This document shows positions 46,169 through 61,022 of a stretch of 64,000 nucleotides of DNA, piece after piece. Position 1 is the first letter of the stretch, and each line of letters starts with the position of its first letter. The DNA is from Selaginella moellendorffii (Eukaryota; Streptophyta; Lycopodiopsida; Selaginellales; Selaginellaceae): contig NW_003314263.1 in the NCBI RefSeq assembly GCF_000143415.4, forward strand, positions 285,114 through 349,113. Direction: 5' to 3'. The position numbers and the translations under genes were made by a program. The notes beneath the pieces were generated by a model. The model did not search any database and was not told the DNA's origin. It saw nothing but the letters and a program-made list of their open reading frames with translations.

Positions 46169-48389
46169 GCTTCCAAGTCTTCTCACTTGACAAACTAGTT
46201 AATTAGCCTATGATTGTGCATGGACTCTTCCATGTTTGGCCCCATGGGCCACCCCTTTTTATATCAACACCTTCAACTAAAGTCTTTTTTCCTCCGACTT
46301 ACCATTTTCGCTTAGCAAGTCACATGACAAGCATAATATAGTTCTATGCATAAGCGTGAAAGTCCTTAAACATTAACTTTTGTTCAAAGTTATTTCTTTG
46401 AACACTTGGGAACTATTTCCCCAACTTTGATAGTTTCACCTTATGGCAAGCTTCAAGGAAGATAAGTGTAAATGGTTTATAGAAATGTGTAAAATTAAAA
46501 TGGTGCAGCAAAAGGGTGACCACCTAGAAAATTATTTGGGAACATTGAATGAATTTTGTCCCTTAGCTTGTTAAAGCTTCTTTTTTTGCAAGTTTCTTAT
46601 CTGGCATATAGTCTAATATGGATAATCCTATATTTTAAACTCACCATAGCACCATGGTTGCCAGTAACAACACTTTTGAGCACTCACTCAATTTTTATAG
46701 TTTAGTTTTATCCTTTTATTATTTGCTTCTTGCCGGTTATTCCCCTCTCAACTATGAGGGTAGCTTTACACTTTCTATTATGCATTAGCAAGTATTCTTA
46801 AGGATGAATTTACTCAATGACCTAAGGAGTGATTCTTCAATTTGGATATATTCACATTGTAATTCCACACATTAGAATTAATGTTGCTACTTATAGGCTT
46901 TTTTATGCTCGTCACTAGTCTTGCCAAAAATAATTTGGTATTGTTTAATTTAGATAAATGGGCTTCTCTTGTTTCTGCAACTTTGGACATTGAATAACAC
47001 TTTTTATCCATTATTTACTAGGGGCTTAGTCCCTTAAACTTTATCTAATGCCCTCCTAATACCAAATACCACTTCCTAGTGGTTTTGAGTGCTTAGGTGT
47101 TCAATAATGGCCTTTTTTAACAATGAGCATTTCCTTTTATGTCATTGATTTATTGTATTGCAACATAAACAATTTATCCCTTAATAACCTCATTTTTATC
47201 TTAATAAAAAGTCTTGGAAAATTCACTTCTACCAATCTAATCAATTATGCCACATCTTTCACTTAGTTGCTTTATAATTATTAAGTCTTACAACTCATTG
47301 CTAATGCTTTCATACATTTATCATTATTTAGGTCAATACACTTGAGTCATATGCCTTTTAGCTTAGGCTATGTTAATCTCAGTTCTATTGAGATTCCTTT
47401 AATAAGGGGTTCCCATGAACCCACAAACTTGACCTCAAGACATCATCTCTTAAGACATTTGGGGTTTCCACCTCATTAACTCCATGAGCCTACCCTCATA
47501 AGTTTTATCAAAACGAAAGCAATTGTTTTTTATACCAACTATTGGTTAGCATTACTCCATAGTTTTCATATACAATTCTTTGCTAAAATTGTTATCTTTC
47601 GTAAACACATTTTCACAACTTTAGAATGATATTTTCTGCTATCAATAAAATACCCACTATTCTCATATTTAAATCTCATAATCCTCCTAATCATTTATAA
47701 AGTACAACATATCATTCAAGTGGGATTCTTTCAAGCCTTTGGGATTATCCTTTGACTTTACTAAGTCATTTAGCTTTAATGATCCAGAAGATGTTAGATT
47801 GATTTCAAGATACTATGCTAGAGGAATTATTGGCAAGGTTACCCCCTGCCCAATCAATAAAAAACATTGAGTTGGTCAAGGGTGCTATAGTAGTGGTTCA
47901 TCCCCCCTATCAATTAAACAAAAAAGAACTCAAGGAGACCAAATCCCTGTAAGGTCCTAGCCTCTTAGCTACTTTTGAGGTGCCACCATACTTGAATATA
48001 ACTTATTGTATTTGCCTCTTATTCACAAAGATTGTCTTTACAAGTGTTATTCCAACACTTATTTATCCTTTGTTTTATATAGGCTATTTTTGCCTTTTAG
48101 AATTATTTTCTCATATAATGAGAACACTAACTCATCCTTTAAGTACACCCCCCAATTCCTTAGGTTATTCCGGCTTTTATTAAAGGTAGCCCCAACTACC
48201 ATTTCAAGAACATTACTTTGTATTTGACCTCTCACTATCATTAACTTTATTCTTAAATTTATGAGCACCATCCTTAACCATATAGATAATCATATGACTC
48301 TTTTATTGTCTTAGAGTACCTTTCCCATGATCCCAACTATAGTTGTTTACCATAACCACATTAGCTAATTTGATAAGTGAAACACTTAC

Positions 48390-49810
48390 TATAAACGACT
48401 AAATTTTCCATTCTGCTTTAATCACTTAGCCACACTTCCAACCACTTGGAGAAATCTCACTTACAACCTCCATAAGTTTTATTCCAGACTTGGGGACTTA
48501 CTAGCCTCAAGAATGGTATCCATGCCACTCAACCATTGCACTTGGTCCAAGTGCCACATGTCCAATCCCATGATTGACACCCAAAGGTGCCATTGATATA
48601 TCAGTCCATTATACTAAGGCCATGCGTATTCACCTTTGTCACTCCGGTGGTCCAACACCACCATTGGACCACCACCTGTATTACGGTCTGTCTCTCAAAG
48701 ACTGAGTCATCCATCTAGGAGTGATTATCCTAGATCCACTCCTTAACATCCTTAGGATGCTCATAGTCATAGGGAATAACCTTCCTCAATATCCGTTTTT
48801 TAATGTCTACTAAGTCTCTTTTCTTCCACGGCCATATTTGCCAACACTACCACTGAATTAGGGCTTAAAGGCCCGACCACTATGTACCACTAACTTCTGG
48901 GACTTCCTTGCCATATGATTGCATCTTTGGTCACCACATAAGAGGATTGCATCTCTTCCTTTCTTTAGTCTGGGACTCTATAACAACATTTCGAAACACT
49001 GCAGCCTTACGCAAGTCTCATAGGTACTCTCCCCACCTTCTGCCTTTGGGTGCCGTAGCCATAAGGCTAGAGCAAGGTTCTAATTAGCCACACCACGTAT
49101 CCAAGTAGGTAGTGCCACCCACATCTAAATTGGGAACATCGACCATTCGATCTCCCAAAGGAGTTAGAGTCAGCTCTTGAATAGTTCACCAAACTACCCC
49201 ACTTGTTTATTCATATTCACTCTAGCCTTGGACTCTTCAATGGTTATATCATCACCCAACACTTGGGTATAGCCTTCTTGGGTCACATTGACCTTTCCTG
49301 GATAAATTGGTTCCACTAGAATCTAACCCCACACTCTCCCTACTATACTTTTGGAACCTCTTGTAACCCCGCCCCCTACCGGGGGATAATCTCTTTGGGC
49401 TTTCACCCAACAGTCTGTATTAATATCTGGACTCAGACTCAAAGTCAATCTTGGTCTTGATTCCATTTTAAACTCCATCTTGGGTCTATCTTGGGTCCAT
49501 CTGGGACTCCATTTGGGATTCCATCTCAGCTCCATCTTAGACTCCATCTCAAACTCTATTTCGGGTCTGTCTATCTTGACACTTTCACGTATCATGTGTT
49601 AGTCCTCTTATGTCCTTTTTTTAGAGATTCACTTATTGTTCACTTTGTGCTCGTTCCTTAAGAGTTTGTTGAGAGTTCACTCCCACTTTTGACTTTTCAA
49701 GTCGAAACTTTTAGTTCAAATGTGTTACTTTTGTTTGGCTTCAGCTTCAGCCACTACCACATGACACCCTTTCAACTCCACTTTTGGGGATCTGAGATTT
49801 GTGTCTCACA
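48390..49810 (-). mobile_element. old solo LTR (minus) with imperfect CTTAC/CTTAT duplication
   Basis: 1421 bp. It starts TATAAACGACTAAATTTTCC (a decayed TGTAAGCGAC) and ends GATTTGTGTCTCACA. CTTAC (48385-48389) and CTTAT (49811-49815) flank it. It interrupts the internal region of the oldest element just before its primer site. The minisatellite is short and strongly decayed (about 49430-49570). Confidence 0.75.
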
Positions 49811-50586
49811 CTTATATAGATTATATCTTCAACTCTTTGAGAAAAACTTTCTATTGTTCCCAAGATCCCAAAGTCGTTTCTTTATTAACCCTTTTCTATC
49901 TACCATATTGCTTACATATATACGTATGAACTCAAATGGAGAGTCATGCCCTCTTGACATACTATTCCTTGAGGATAAATCTAGTTATAGGATCCAGATG
50001 CCAAGTGGTGATATACTTTACCACCAATTAAAGTCAAACTAAGGAACAGTTATGATACCAAATTGTAAGAGATTAAATTTTCCATTCTCCTAAATAGCAT
50101 TTATCTTTACATTTGGCCCAAGTGCTCCACATGTCCAATTTCATTACAAACACCCAAAGGTAGCATTGACATATTAACCTGTTATACTAAAGCTATATCC
50201 ATTCACCTAATACCATTTATACCACAAACCCATCTCCCAAAGACTAAGTTATCCATCCATGAGTGATCATCCTTTGACCACACATTAGCACCTTTAGGAT
50301 GCTTAGAGACATGGGGAATATCCTTCCTCCATCAATCCCCACTAAATCCTACTCCATCCACAACAGTGTTTACCAACACTACCATTTAATTAGGGTTTAA
50401 AGGCTCGACCACTTAGTTTTGGGACTTCCTCACCATGCCTTCAAAAGGATTGTTTTTTTCCTTTTCATTTTGGGATAACATTCGAAACACTGTAGCTCTA
50501 CATAAACCTTGTGGGTACTCTCCCCACTTTCTACCTTAGGGTGCCCTAGCCATGTGGCTGGAGCGAGGTTTTTATGAACCACGCTA

Positions 50587-51070
50587 ATTCTCCACTTTGG
50601 TGGCAAGCACGTGCAGCATCTGTCAAGGTATTACCCGGTCAGCAATCCAAACATGGAACATGGATAAACTTTCAAAAAAGCTGTGGGAATTGACGAACTG
50701 CAGTTATAGTTGGCTATCTACCTACCCATGACACAATAGGGCAGATGAATTTAGGAGCAAGAGCTCAAAGATAACCTCAAAATTGTTATCAAACTTGGAA
50801 ATAGAATTTACACGAGTTGAGTTTCTCCAGGTGTTGAGTTTCTCACTTAAACTCCTCTCCATTTTCAGATCCTGCTTAGAACAGCAAGGCAAGTGTGGAG
50901 GAGAGAGACACTGCACCGGACTGCTCCAAGGTCAATCCCAAAAAATGACGCATCAGTAGAGAAGAACAGCCTTTGCCGGAGTTTCTATTTACATTGATTT
51001 TGCCAAGGCCGGCAATCGTCAGACTGAGAAATCTCTAGTTCTCTGAGACGCTGTGAATAAAAACTTCCCC
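50587..51070. other. junction region, nothing recognised
   Basis: Family homology of the oldest LTR ends near 50586. The following ~480 bp have no clear gene, repeat or RNA. Confidence 0.4.
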
Positions 51071-51084
51071 AGATTAGATTTTAA

Positions 51085-52490
51085 ATGGAGAAGTTGGTTG
51101 AAGAGGATGTAAAGGACCTCTGCAACTGTAGTGGTGCTGCGAAATTCCTTTGGGAACTCCATTGACCTGCCCTGGTGTTGAGAAAGTTTATTCATGCTTA
51201 TATGGATCGTGAGCATTATATAGTGGGGTAAACGATGGTAAATGGTGCTTTGGCGAGTAAACACATGGATGGCTTGCAGAAGCTAGTAGGCGATTGCTGC
51301 AATATGGAGGTGAGGGGCTGGATTGACCAAAGCTTGACAAATCTAAAAATTCATTGTGCATCTTTGAGTTGTGTTTGTCAGCAGTTGAAGTTTCTGGTTT
51401 CTGGGAGATTTTGAGTGGGTTTTCTCAAGCATGACACTAAAGTATATAAGATTCAAAACTGGACTTCCAATGCTCCCCTCGCTTTCAAGTCTCACGAGAA
51501 TAATCTTATTCTGTTTGTGGAATTTAAGATATGATGATATACAAACATTGGTGCGAGCTTCCCCTAAGTTTGAAGTACTAGATATAGCGCAGTGTAGCCT
51601 ATATGGGAGTACAACTCTGGCTATCGCTGGCCCTCAGCATCTGAAAGAGCTAGTTTCTTAAGAAAAAGACATTGTTTTGAAAGTTACAGGTTGTAACAGG
51701 CTTGAGAAGTTGAGCTTGTAATGGCTGAACGCACAAACTCATGCTTCTCTCTGATATAGGAGCTCAGACTATGGGAGGTTAACAGCTTGACTAATGATGA
51801 ACTCTCGAGTTTTGTATCCAACTGTCGACTGCTCAAGACTCTTGGCCTTGCTGAGGGTCAGCGATAGTTTGAAATCGCCAGTGGTAGTCATGTCTTCCTC
51901 GCCGGAAGTTTAGCTTACAGCCGGCATATGCGTTCACTGATCTTGAAGACGAATTGCTGGCAATGCCACTTCATGTATTGCAGCTCAATTGCAATGGCTT
52001 GCAAGAGCTGGAAATTCATGGAGATTGTGTTGTGAATGTAGGCTCTAGACTTGTGGAGCTATCCAAACTCTGCTGCAAAGGTGGCAGTACAAGAACGTCA
52101 AGAAACTCTTGTCCTTGGCTTTCATGAGAGATAGCTTGCTACATTTGGATATGACTTCACTTGATGCAAGTTTATAACCGCATAAGGTATAATTGTGAAA
52201 GTCATCCAAATATGTTACAACTTATGCAAAACTTGCACTTGAAGAGTGTTGACATTCATGGGACAGAGCCAATATGGACTTCACCTTCTTTCAAAAACTT
52301 TTGGTATCATCATCCACACTTGGAGTGCTTATGTTTAGTTGGTGAGGTACACGAAACTTTTGTCCAGGTCCCAAGCTTTAATTGCAAAGTTGTGGAAGAA
52401 AAGTATTTATTTTCACCTCATAAGCTCAATGTTGGTGGTTTAATAAGGGGACTCCGAACCACTTCCCCAGCAAAGTCCCTGGCGAACCCT
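51085..52490 (+). pseudogene. F-box/LRR gene pseudogene, copy D (longest)
   Basis: It starts with ATGGAGAAGTTGG, the position of an F-box in copy A. Open pieces follow in shifted frames: NGALASKHMDGLQKLVGDCC near 51240, then LPSLSSLTRIILFCLWNLRY with DDIQTLVRASPKFEVLDIAQC (51431-51661), and a C-terminal piece with NLHLKSVDIHGTEPIW and HPHLECLCLVGEV (52161-52499). Leucine-rich spacing and the layout suggest an F-box/LRR (RNI-like) protein. Stops and frameshifts between pieces make it a pseudogene. An intron-containing functional gene is less likely because the frame breaks lack splice borders. Confidence 0.65.
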
Positions 52491-52887
52491 AAATCGTAGA
52501 ATATTCTGCCAAGAATACTGGCTTTGTTTCCGCCACGTCAGCATCCTTATTGTGTGTATGAGAGGCGACATTGGCGGATCTAGAGTTTAAAGTCCCCTCT
52601 CTTTGTCTTCTTCGATCCTTTGGCTCCCACCTCCTAGGGCGCGAGGATCCTTCCTTGTCGCCGGGCGATTCATCCATAGCCGGAGCACTGTTGCTCGATC
52701 CGAAGCTGTCGAAAGCGCGTGGAGCGGTGAATCTAGTGGCAAACACGCGATCGGCTCGATCAATCGATCGCGATCTCCCGATATTTAGTGCGAGGAGCTG
52801 GAAAAGGCACAATTTAGGGTAATGTGGTTCTTGGATTTTGCTCTCTCCAGGTCCAGGGTTTGATCTCACTGTGCAGGAGCTAGCGCC

Positions 52888-55648
<2,761 letters not shown>

Positions 55649-55774
55649 GCTGATCAACAAGGCTGGCAGCGAGCGATTGATCAATCGACAACACCTATAA
55701 TGAGGTTGAAAGAATCAATAAACTCGAGCTTTGCTATGCGTAGTTTTACAGGTAAAAATGGGATATTTGAAAGC

Positions 55775-57162
55775 TTATCTCTCACCCAAATGTTTGCTGT
55801 AGATTGGAAACTCAAAAAAGAACGTCTTCTTCACCCAAGGTGGGAGCTGTGCATACTTTGTGGGCGGGAAAGGTATCAAGGGACTGTAAAAACGAGGGAT
55901 TGCTACTTTGAGATCTGGAGAAAAAACTTTACGCACCTGGTGGTTTCCTTGTACATCCTGTACGATGGATTGGAACCATACTTCTTATCAGCAGATGCCT
56001 GGAGTAAGGTGGAAGATCTTAGAAACGCACTCCAAAGTATTAACGAGTTTTTTCACCTCGAGCAAAGGCAGGCCGCTGAGAAAGAGGAGGATGGCCATGA
56101 GGAAAAGTGGCCCGAAGATGGCTGCCCACTGGCCGCCTCGAAAAACTGGCGAGGCGGCTGCGAAGATCCCCCACCAAAGTAGCATCTATGGAGGAAACAT
56201 ATGGTTTGTAAGCTTTCCCTGTGATAAATGGAAATGGAAGCTCGAACGTACCTCTCCGAAATAGTTGGGGTGACGAGAGACGCTCCAGAAGCCAATGTCA
56301 CACCATTTGTCTCTGTTGTCCATGTCTTCCTTGAACTTGAGCTTCTGGTAGTCGGAGGTCATCTCGATGACAATGCCGCAGATCCAGAGAAACCATCCAA
56401 TCGCATCGCGAGCTTCCAGTGGTGGATCCATGTCGCTGGCATTGGCTATCGTGACCGGCAAGCTCACAGTCCAGACCCATGCCGCCTAGATAGAAAGAAA
56501 AAACCATAGAGAAAACTTGGTGTGGAATCCAAAGACTTACTTGCATTATCCAGAAGATCGCAAATGCGCCTAAGTTGTTGCGCTTGTCATCAAATCTTCG
56601 ATCTTCTCCCCATTTCAAGATTCTGAAAGAGATCCAAGGATTGGTTCCTGAGAGGTTTGGAGCGAAAGAACTTGCGTACCTTATAAGCAGGAAGGCTGCG
56701 AGCCTCGTCCCCCACACAAAGACGAGCAGTGTCAAAACGATCTGCCTTTGTGAGAAGTGAGAATTCTTCTTTTTTTTTTTTCTTTCGAGGCGTGAGAATC
56801 AAACGAACCTGGCGAGTGAACCACGTCCCGTTGATGACGGCCGTCAAAAATGCGAGCAAAACGAAGTTTGTGCTACCTGAGAAGACGAGCAAGGCGGCTA
56901 GAATCGATAGAAAACGCGCATACAAGTACCTGCGAAATCCGTGACTTTGTCGAATTTAAACGTGGCCGCGATCGCGAAGAACAAGCCCTGGTACAAAATC
57001 TACGAGAAAAATCCCCGGATGAATCGCGAGAACATCAAAATATGAATCAATCGCTCGGGAATCCCAGCCAGGGAGGCAAGCGCAGAGCTAGCGAGCAAGA
57101 ATCACACGTACCGTGATGATCGCCGTGAGCGCCAGGAAATTAGGGTCTATCGCATTCGCCAT
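55775..57162 (-). CDS. DUF1295 / steroid 5-alpha-reductase-like membrane protein
   Basis: Nine exons on the minus strand: 57162-57112, 56987-56930, 56876-56809, 56741-56680, 56622-56541, 56485-56252, 56185-56057, 55998-55937, 55883-55775 (284 aa). Several hydrophobic spans are visible (FLALTAIIT, FVLLAFLTAVI, IVLTLLVFVWGTRLAAFLLI, MLLWWGIFAAASPVF). The family signature is present: RILKWGEDRRFDD, FWIMQAAWVW, SLPVTIANAS, DYQKLKFKED, GFWSVSRHPNYFGE and SGLPLLE. HPNYFGE is shared with isoprenylcysteine methyltransferase and sterol reductase C-termini. The true substrate of plant DUF1295 proteins is not established here. Reading through intron 7 gives a false end. Exon 1 is only 17 codons; the ATG at 57162 is the first available. 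Confidence 0.88.
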
Positions 57163-57565
57163 TCCTCCTCCTCTCGAGCGCTAGCAAAGACGGCAGCGCA
57201 AAAGCGTTAGCTCGAGGCATATTCGCGCATCTCCTTTACCCCTTAAACTAATCCCACTTATAATAAACAAATCGAGATAAAGTTAAACGCATGATCCTAT
57301 ACAAACGTCCAATGTGGCTAGACAGGAATTCTACAAGGTGTCAATCACACACAATGTTTAGAAAGTATAGCCACATGCTATTTTTCCACATTGAAACAAC
57401 GCAAGGATAAAAAAAATCTCCACAAAAACGAGGATGATAATAGCTGTGAGGCCAGGGAAAAAAAAACCAAGAGAAAAAAAAGAGGGACGAGAAAAACGGA
57501 AACAAAAGAAAAAAGAAAAACTCGATGGATGAACTTAGTTCTTGTTCTTGTTCTTCTTCGCGGCT
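57163..57565. other. intergenic region with purine-rich tract
   Basis: Contains the promoter of the DUF1295 gene and the 3' end of the LysM gene. A strongly A/G-biased tract runs from about 57451 to 57522 on the plus strand, hence a pyrimidine tract in the likely 3' UTR of the LysM transcript. No gene seen. Confidence 0.5.
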
Positions 57566-58116
57566 CTAGTAGCTTGGAATGTCGAGCTTATCTCCCACGA
57601 CTATGATATCGTTATGAATACCATTGGCAGCTTTGATCGATTCCACAGTCACCTAGATAGAGGGATTGCGATGATCGTTGTGAGAATTCCAGCGTAGAGA
57701 AACTATAGCAACCTTACCCCGTATTTTCTCGAGAGTCCATATAGTGTGTCACCCGGGCAGACCTCGTACGCTCCGGATTTGTGCTTCCGCGAGAACTTCG
57801 GGAACTTTTTGCTGATCGTGGACGCAGCTCTGTCCGCGAATCCCTCGGTTTTTTCCTGGCACCAACTTGAGAGATGAGCACGAGAATGGCGATGAGAAGT
57901 TTTGGATACCTGAGCTTCGGACTCGAACGATGAGACTCCCTCGCTATAGCGCTCATATTCCTCGTCGGCCTTCTTCGGCCAGAACGTCTTAAAAACAGTC
58001 CAGGCAATCCCAGTCGCGATTACCGCGCCCGCTGCCTTGGCTATGGTGTAGTCAGTCTTGTCCTCATTTGGGTCTTTGTCCGTGCCATTGCTCTTGTTAT
58101 TTCCTGGTGCCGACAT
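57566..58116 (-). CDS. small LysM-domain protein with N-terminal membrane segment
   Basis: Three exons: 58116-57910, 57855-57718, 57652-57566 (143 aa). The N-terminal third is polar and acidic (NGTDKDPNEDK), followed by a hydrophobic span (about residues 27-45, AAGAVIATGIAWTVFKTFW). A basic linker leads to one LysM domain (about residues 98-142): YEVCPGDTLYGLSRKYG, the intron, VTVESIKAANGIHNDIIVVGDKL, and IPSY at the end. LysM binds N-acetylglucosamine polymers in many proteins, but single-LysM proteins with an internal-type anchor also occur in organelles. No kinase domain or cleavable signal peptide is seen, so it is not a classic receptor. The second exon has an upstream alternative frame that is intronic. 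Confidence 0.85.
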
Positions 58117-58936
58117 ACTGCATGGACAGCAAAAGCTTTAAAATCTCTCAAACAAAGTGAATCAACCAAGCCAAGGAAGAAGCCAAGAGTGAAAAATTCA
58201 GCCTAGAGAGCAATGCCATGCCGATCACACACCATGCAGCACTGCATTGCTCACAATCAGCGTAGAACCTGCGGCAATACCCTTTTACGAGCAAGCACGC
58301 GAATCAAAGAACGCGAAAATCGATCTTTTGATCAAGAACGCGAGGAGCAAACCTGTGCCGATGCCGAAATCAATGGCGCCCACCGGATCCGCCCCGCGCG
58401 CCCTAAGAAGAAGACGATGGAACCCTAGAGCTATGGCCTGCCTGTATTTTTCCTCTCTTTGAGTGGTCACAGGGAAACATGCAAAGAACACACTCTCGAA
58501 TCAACACTAGCCCTCGCCGTCCGACGTGGCGCCATCCGCTCCGCCCAGCGAAGGGATCCAGCCGTACAATGCCCCCACGCTGGCGGCCGGATCTCCCGTG
58601 CGCTGGAGCGCTGCCGGCGGTCGATGGGGCACGGGCCTATATTGGACGGCCCCGATGCGCGCGCGGGGAGATGAAGCGCGAGCCAATGGTCGTGAGTGGA
58701 ATCGGGCCTACACTATCCTTCACAAACAGGCTTTTCACATTGGATCACATGATTTGGCTGATCTCGACCGTTGATTTTTAAACTCTCCATTCCTCGAGTG
58801 AAAAATTAAGGGGGTCACTACATGTAATGTTCAAATTCAATATCAAATAAGAGATTAAGAATTAAATTAGTCTTGATTTAGTGCCTTTTTTTTTGTGTGT
58901 GTGTGTATGTGATTTAGTTCATCACGGCTGCCAACC
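58117..58936. other. intergenic region, no gene seen
   Basis: Between the LysM gene start and the UGT gene end. The central part (58510-58690) is GC-rich with overlapping open frames but no family match. A short TG repeat lies at 58893-58910. Confidence 0.5.
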
Positions 58937-60388
58937 TTAGATCTTAGCAACCATGTCCCAGCATTTGTACGCGCACCCATTTTCCTGGACGATCTCTTCC
59001 AGAGATTTACCGAGCCGAGCAGCATTGGCCCGGAGTTTTTCGTTGCTGAACAGCTCACGCACGGTGGCTTCCACGGCCTCTTTGCGCAACTTCTTCTCAT
59101 CGTCCTCTGGGATCTCCAGCGCCACCTTCCAACGATCCACCGCCAGCCTCCGGTTGCCAACTTGGTCACCCACGATCGGCTTCCCGATCATGGGAACGCC
59201 AGCCGCGAGGCTTTCCAGCACCGAGTTCCATCCAAAGTGAGTGAAAAATCCACCCACGGAGCCATGGAGTAAAACTTCTCGCTGAGGAGCCCAAGGTACG
59301 ATCAATCCTCTCTGCTTGCTCCGTGGATCTGACTGTGGTTCTTTGTAACGATCCAGAAAGGAAAGCAGCGTTGGAGAAGGATCTCCAACCACAACATCCG
59401 TCCGGAATGCCAGTAGAAAGCTCTGGCCGCTAGCCTCGATGCCGAAGAGAATCTCCTCGAGCTCGGACGATGGAAGCTGTAAGTACGTACCGAAAGACGA
59501 GAAGAGCACCGACCTTGGGGATCTGATCGTGTCCAGCCACTTCAAGCAGTCGGAGGTAGCAATAGAATCGAGCGGGCTGGCGAGCAGTGGTCCGGCGAGA
59601 TGGATCGGCAGCTTGTGGATTCGAAGGGTGGCGTCGTAGGCCTCGCCTTCGAGCTCGTAGCAGGAGTTGACGAGGATGAGCTTGGCCTCTCTCGCACGGG
59701 TCATGTATCGCAAGAGCGCGTCCCAGTAGCACTTGAGAGCGTCCGGGATCTGCGAGATCCGCGGGATTTCAGAGGCCCTGAACGCTGGAAATCCAGGCAC
59801 TTCTATCAACTTGTTCTCGAGATCATCGTCTTGGGTCTCTGGGAAGGATGGAACTTAGTCAGCAAAGAAAAACTAGAGAGACTTACCGGTGAAAGGATTG
59901 TAAATCCCCTGGGAGATGAGCCGCGGCATCTGGAGGATGATCCCGAACTCCTGGAACCCGATGATGGAGAGAAGAATCCTGGGAACTCCCAGCTTGTTGG
60001 CGAGATCCTGGCTCCACCATAGTCCGAAATCGGACAGGAGAAACGAGACCGGAGGAACACTGGTGCTCTGCAGAGCTCGGATGGCCACCTCCTCCGCAAA
60101 CTTCCCCGTGCCATCGATTGCTCGGGACAAGCACTCGATCTGCTCGGCACTGCCTCGAAATGCTGGAGGCCAGGTGACCGGAATGGACTCCACAGTGAAG
60201 ACTACCTCCTTGCTGAGATCTCCGCGGGCCACGAGCTCCTTGTGGAGTTTCTCCACCGTTTCTACGCAATCTTCGTTGATGAGGAGCGTGATCTGACCGA
60301 TACCTCTCGACGCGAGCTTGCAGCAGAGATTCAGCATGGGAATGACATGGCCCGAGAGTGGAAATGGAAGAACCAGGATATGCTTCAT
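58937..60388 (-). CDS. UGT: Family-1 UDP-glycosyltransferase
   Basis: Two exons, 60388-59887 and 59838-58937, give 467 aa, normal for plant UGTs. It transfers a sugar from a UDP-sugar to a small acceptor in the cytosol. The N-terminus MKHILVLPFPLSGHVIPML holds the catalytic His (residue 14) in the usual G-H context. The PSPG box is complete: WAPQREVLLHGSVGGFFTHF, then GWNSVLESLAAGVP and GKPIVGDQ, ending in the Gln typical of glucosyltransferases. The usual THCGWNS is THFGWNS here. PM(I)..P..GDQ resembles the flavonoid 3-O-glucosyltransferase (UGT78) branch, but the acceptor cannot be inferred. An ATG at 60424 would add 12 residues; 60388 gives the standard family start. The single intron is 48 bp. 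Confidence 0.92.
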
Positions 60389-61020
60389 AGGGCCAGGAAA
60401 TGCAGAGCCAAAAGAACACGGCACAAAATTGATGCCCTTCAGCCCCTTTTTTGAGCCATTTTACTTGCAAAAATGGGTGTGTTTTCAAAATGCCTTTTGT
60501 AGAAACTACCAAAATTTATTTCACGTGAAAAATGTGTTTCCATATAGCCTTTTTCCCATTCTTTCAGAATATTTTCTCTTTCTTAATGGACAAATGAATA
60601 TTCCGAATTAAATGAGCGAGGTGCTGACAGTGTTTCTCTCTCAATTGATTGGAGTTTAAATTGCCCGCCATAGTTGTCTTGTTTAGAATCTTCATCCAGT
60701 TTTAAATATGTATACTGTACATTGAATCTTTTCTATTTCAATGCATTTAATTTATAGATTTTAGGAAAAAACATGGCCCATTGTTAAACTGGCTTAGAAA
60801 AACCCAAACAACCTTAGAAGAGGAAGTAGTTAAAACACTAGTATAGAAAACACAAGGGAAGAAAATTATACATCAAAAAAGAAATAGCTAAATTGAGCCT
60901 TTTGTTATCCTTGGGCTTTTATTAAGACTGATGACAAGGGTAAATTAGATTGTTAATTCTTTTACATAGGGGACTTGAGAATTTTTTGTGTTTGGTGTAT
61001 CCAAGCTAGGAAAACAAATG
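60389..61020. other. AT-rich intergenic region, no gene seen
   Basis: Holds the UGT promoter side, then AT-rich DNA leading into the hAT-type remnant. No feature recognised. Confidence 0.45.
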
Positions 61021-61022
61021 TA

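Larger units (their letters stand above)
25487..50586 (-). mobile_element. oldest LARD retrotransposon, split by later insertions
   Basis: Reading on the minus strand, the 3' LTR remnant is 25487-25855. The internal region is in four pieces: 25856-27208, 38093-38329, 46174-48389 and 49816-50063. The truncated 5' LTR is 50064 to about 50586. The internal pieces add to about 4054 bp, close to the 4087 and 4105 bp of the intact copies. They are collinear with those copies. A polypurine tract (minus strand, at 25856-25867) and a decayed primer site (50049-50060, minus strand TGGTATCA then mismatches) sit in the expected places. Insertions at 27209, 38330 and 48390 interrupt it. It codes for nothing recognisable. 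Confidence 0.8.

Noticed and set aside
25487-50586. CRISPR array or bacterial repeat system
   Set aside because: The repeats are contiguous minisatellite units in LTRs of a plant retrotransposon, without unique spacers or cas genes.
60318-60611. A small plus-strand gene upstream of the UGT
   Set aside because: It is largely antisense to the UGT first exon and continues into AT-rich DNA without any family resemblance.
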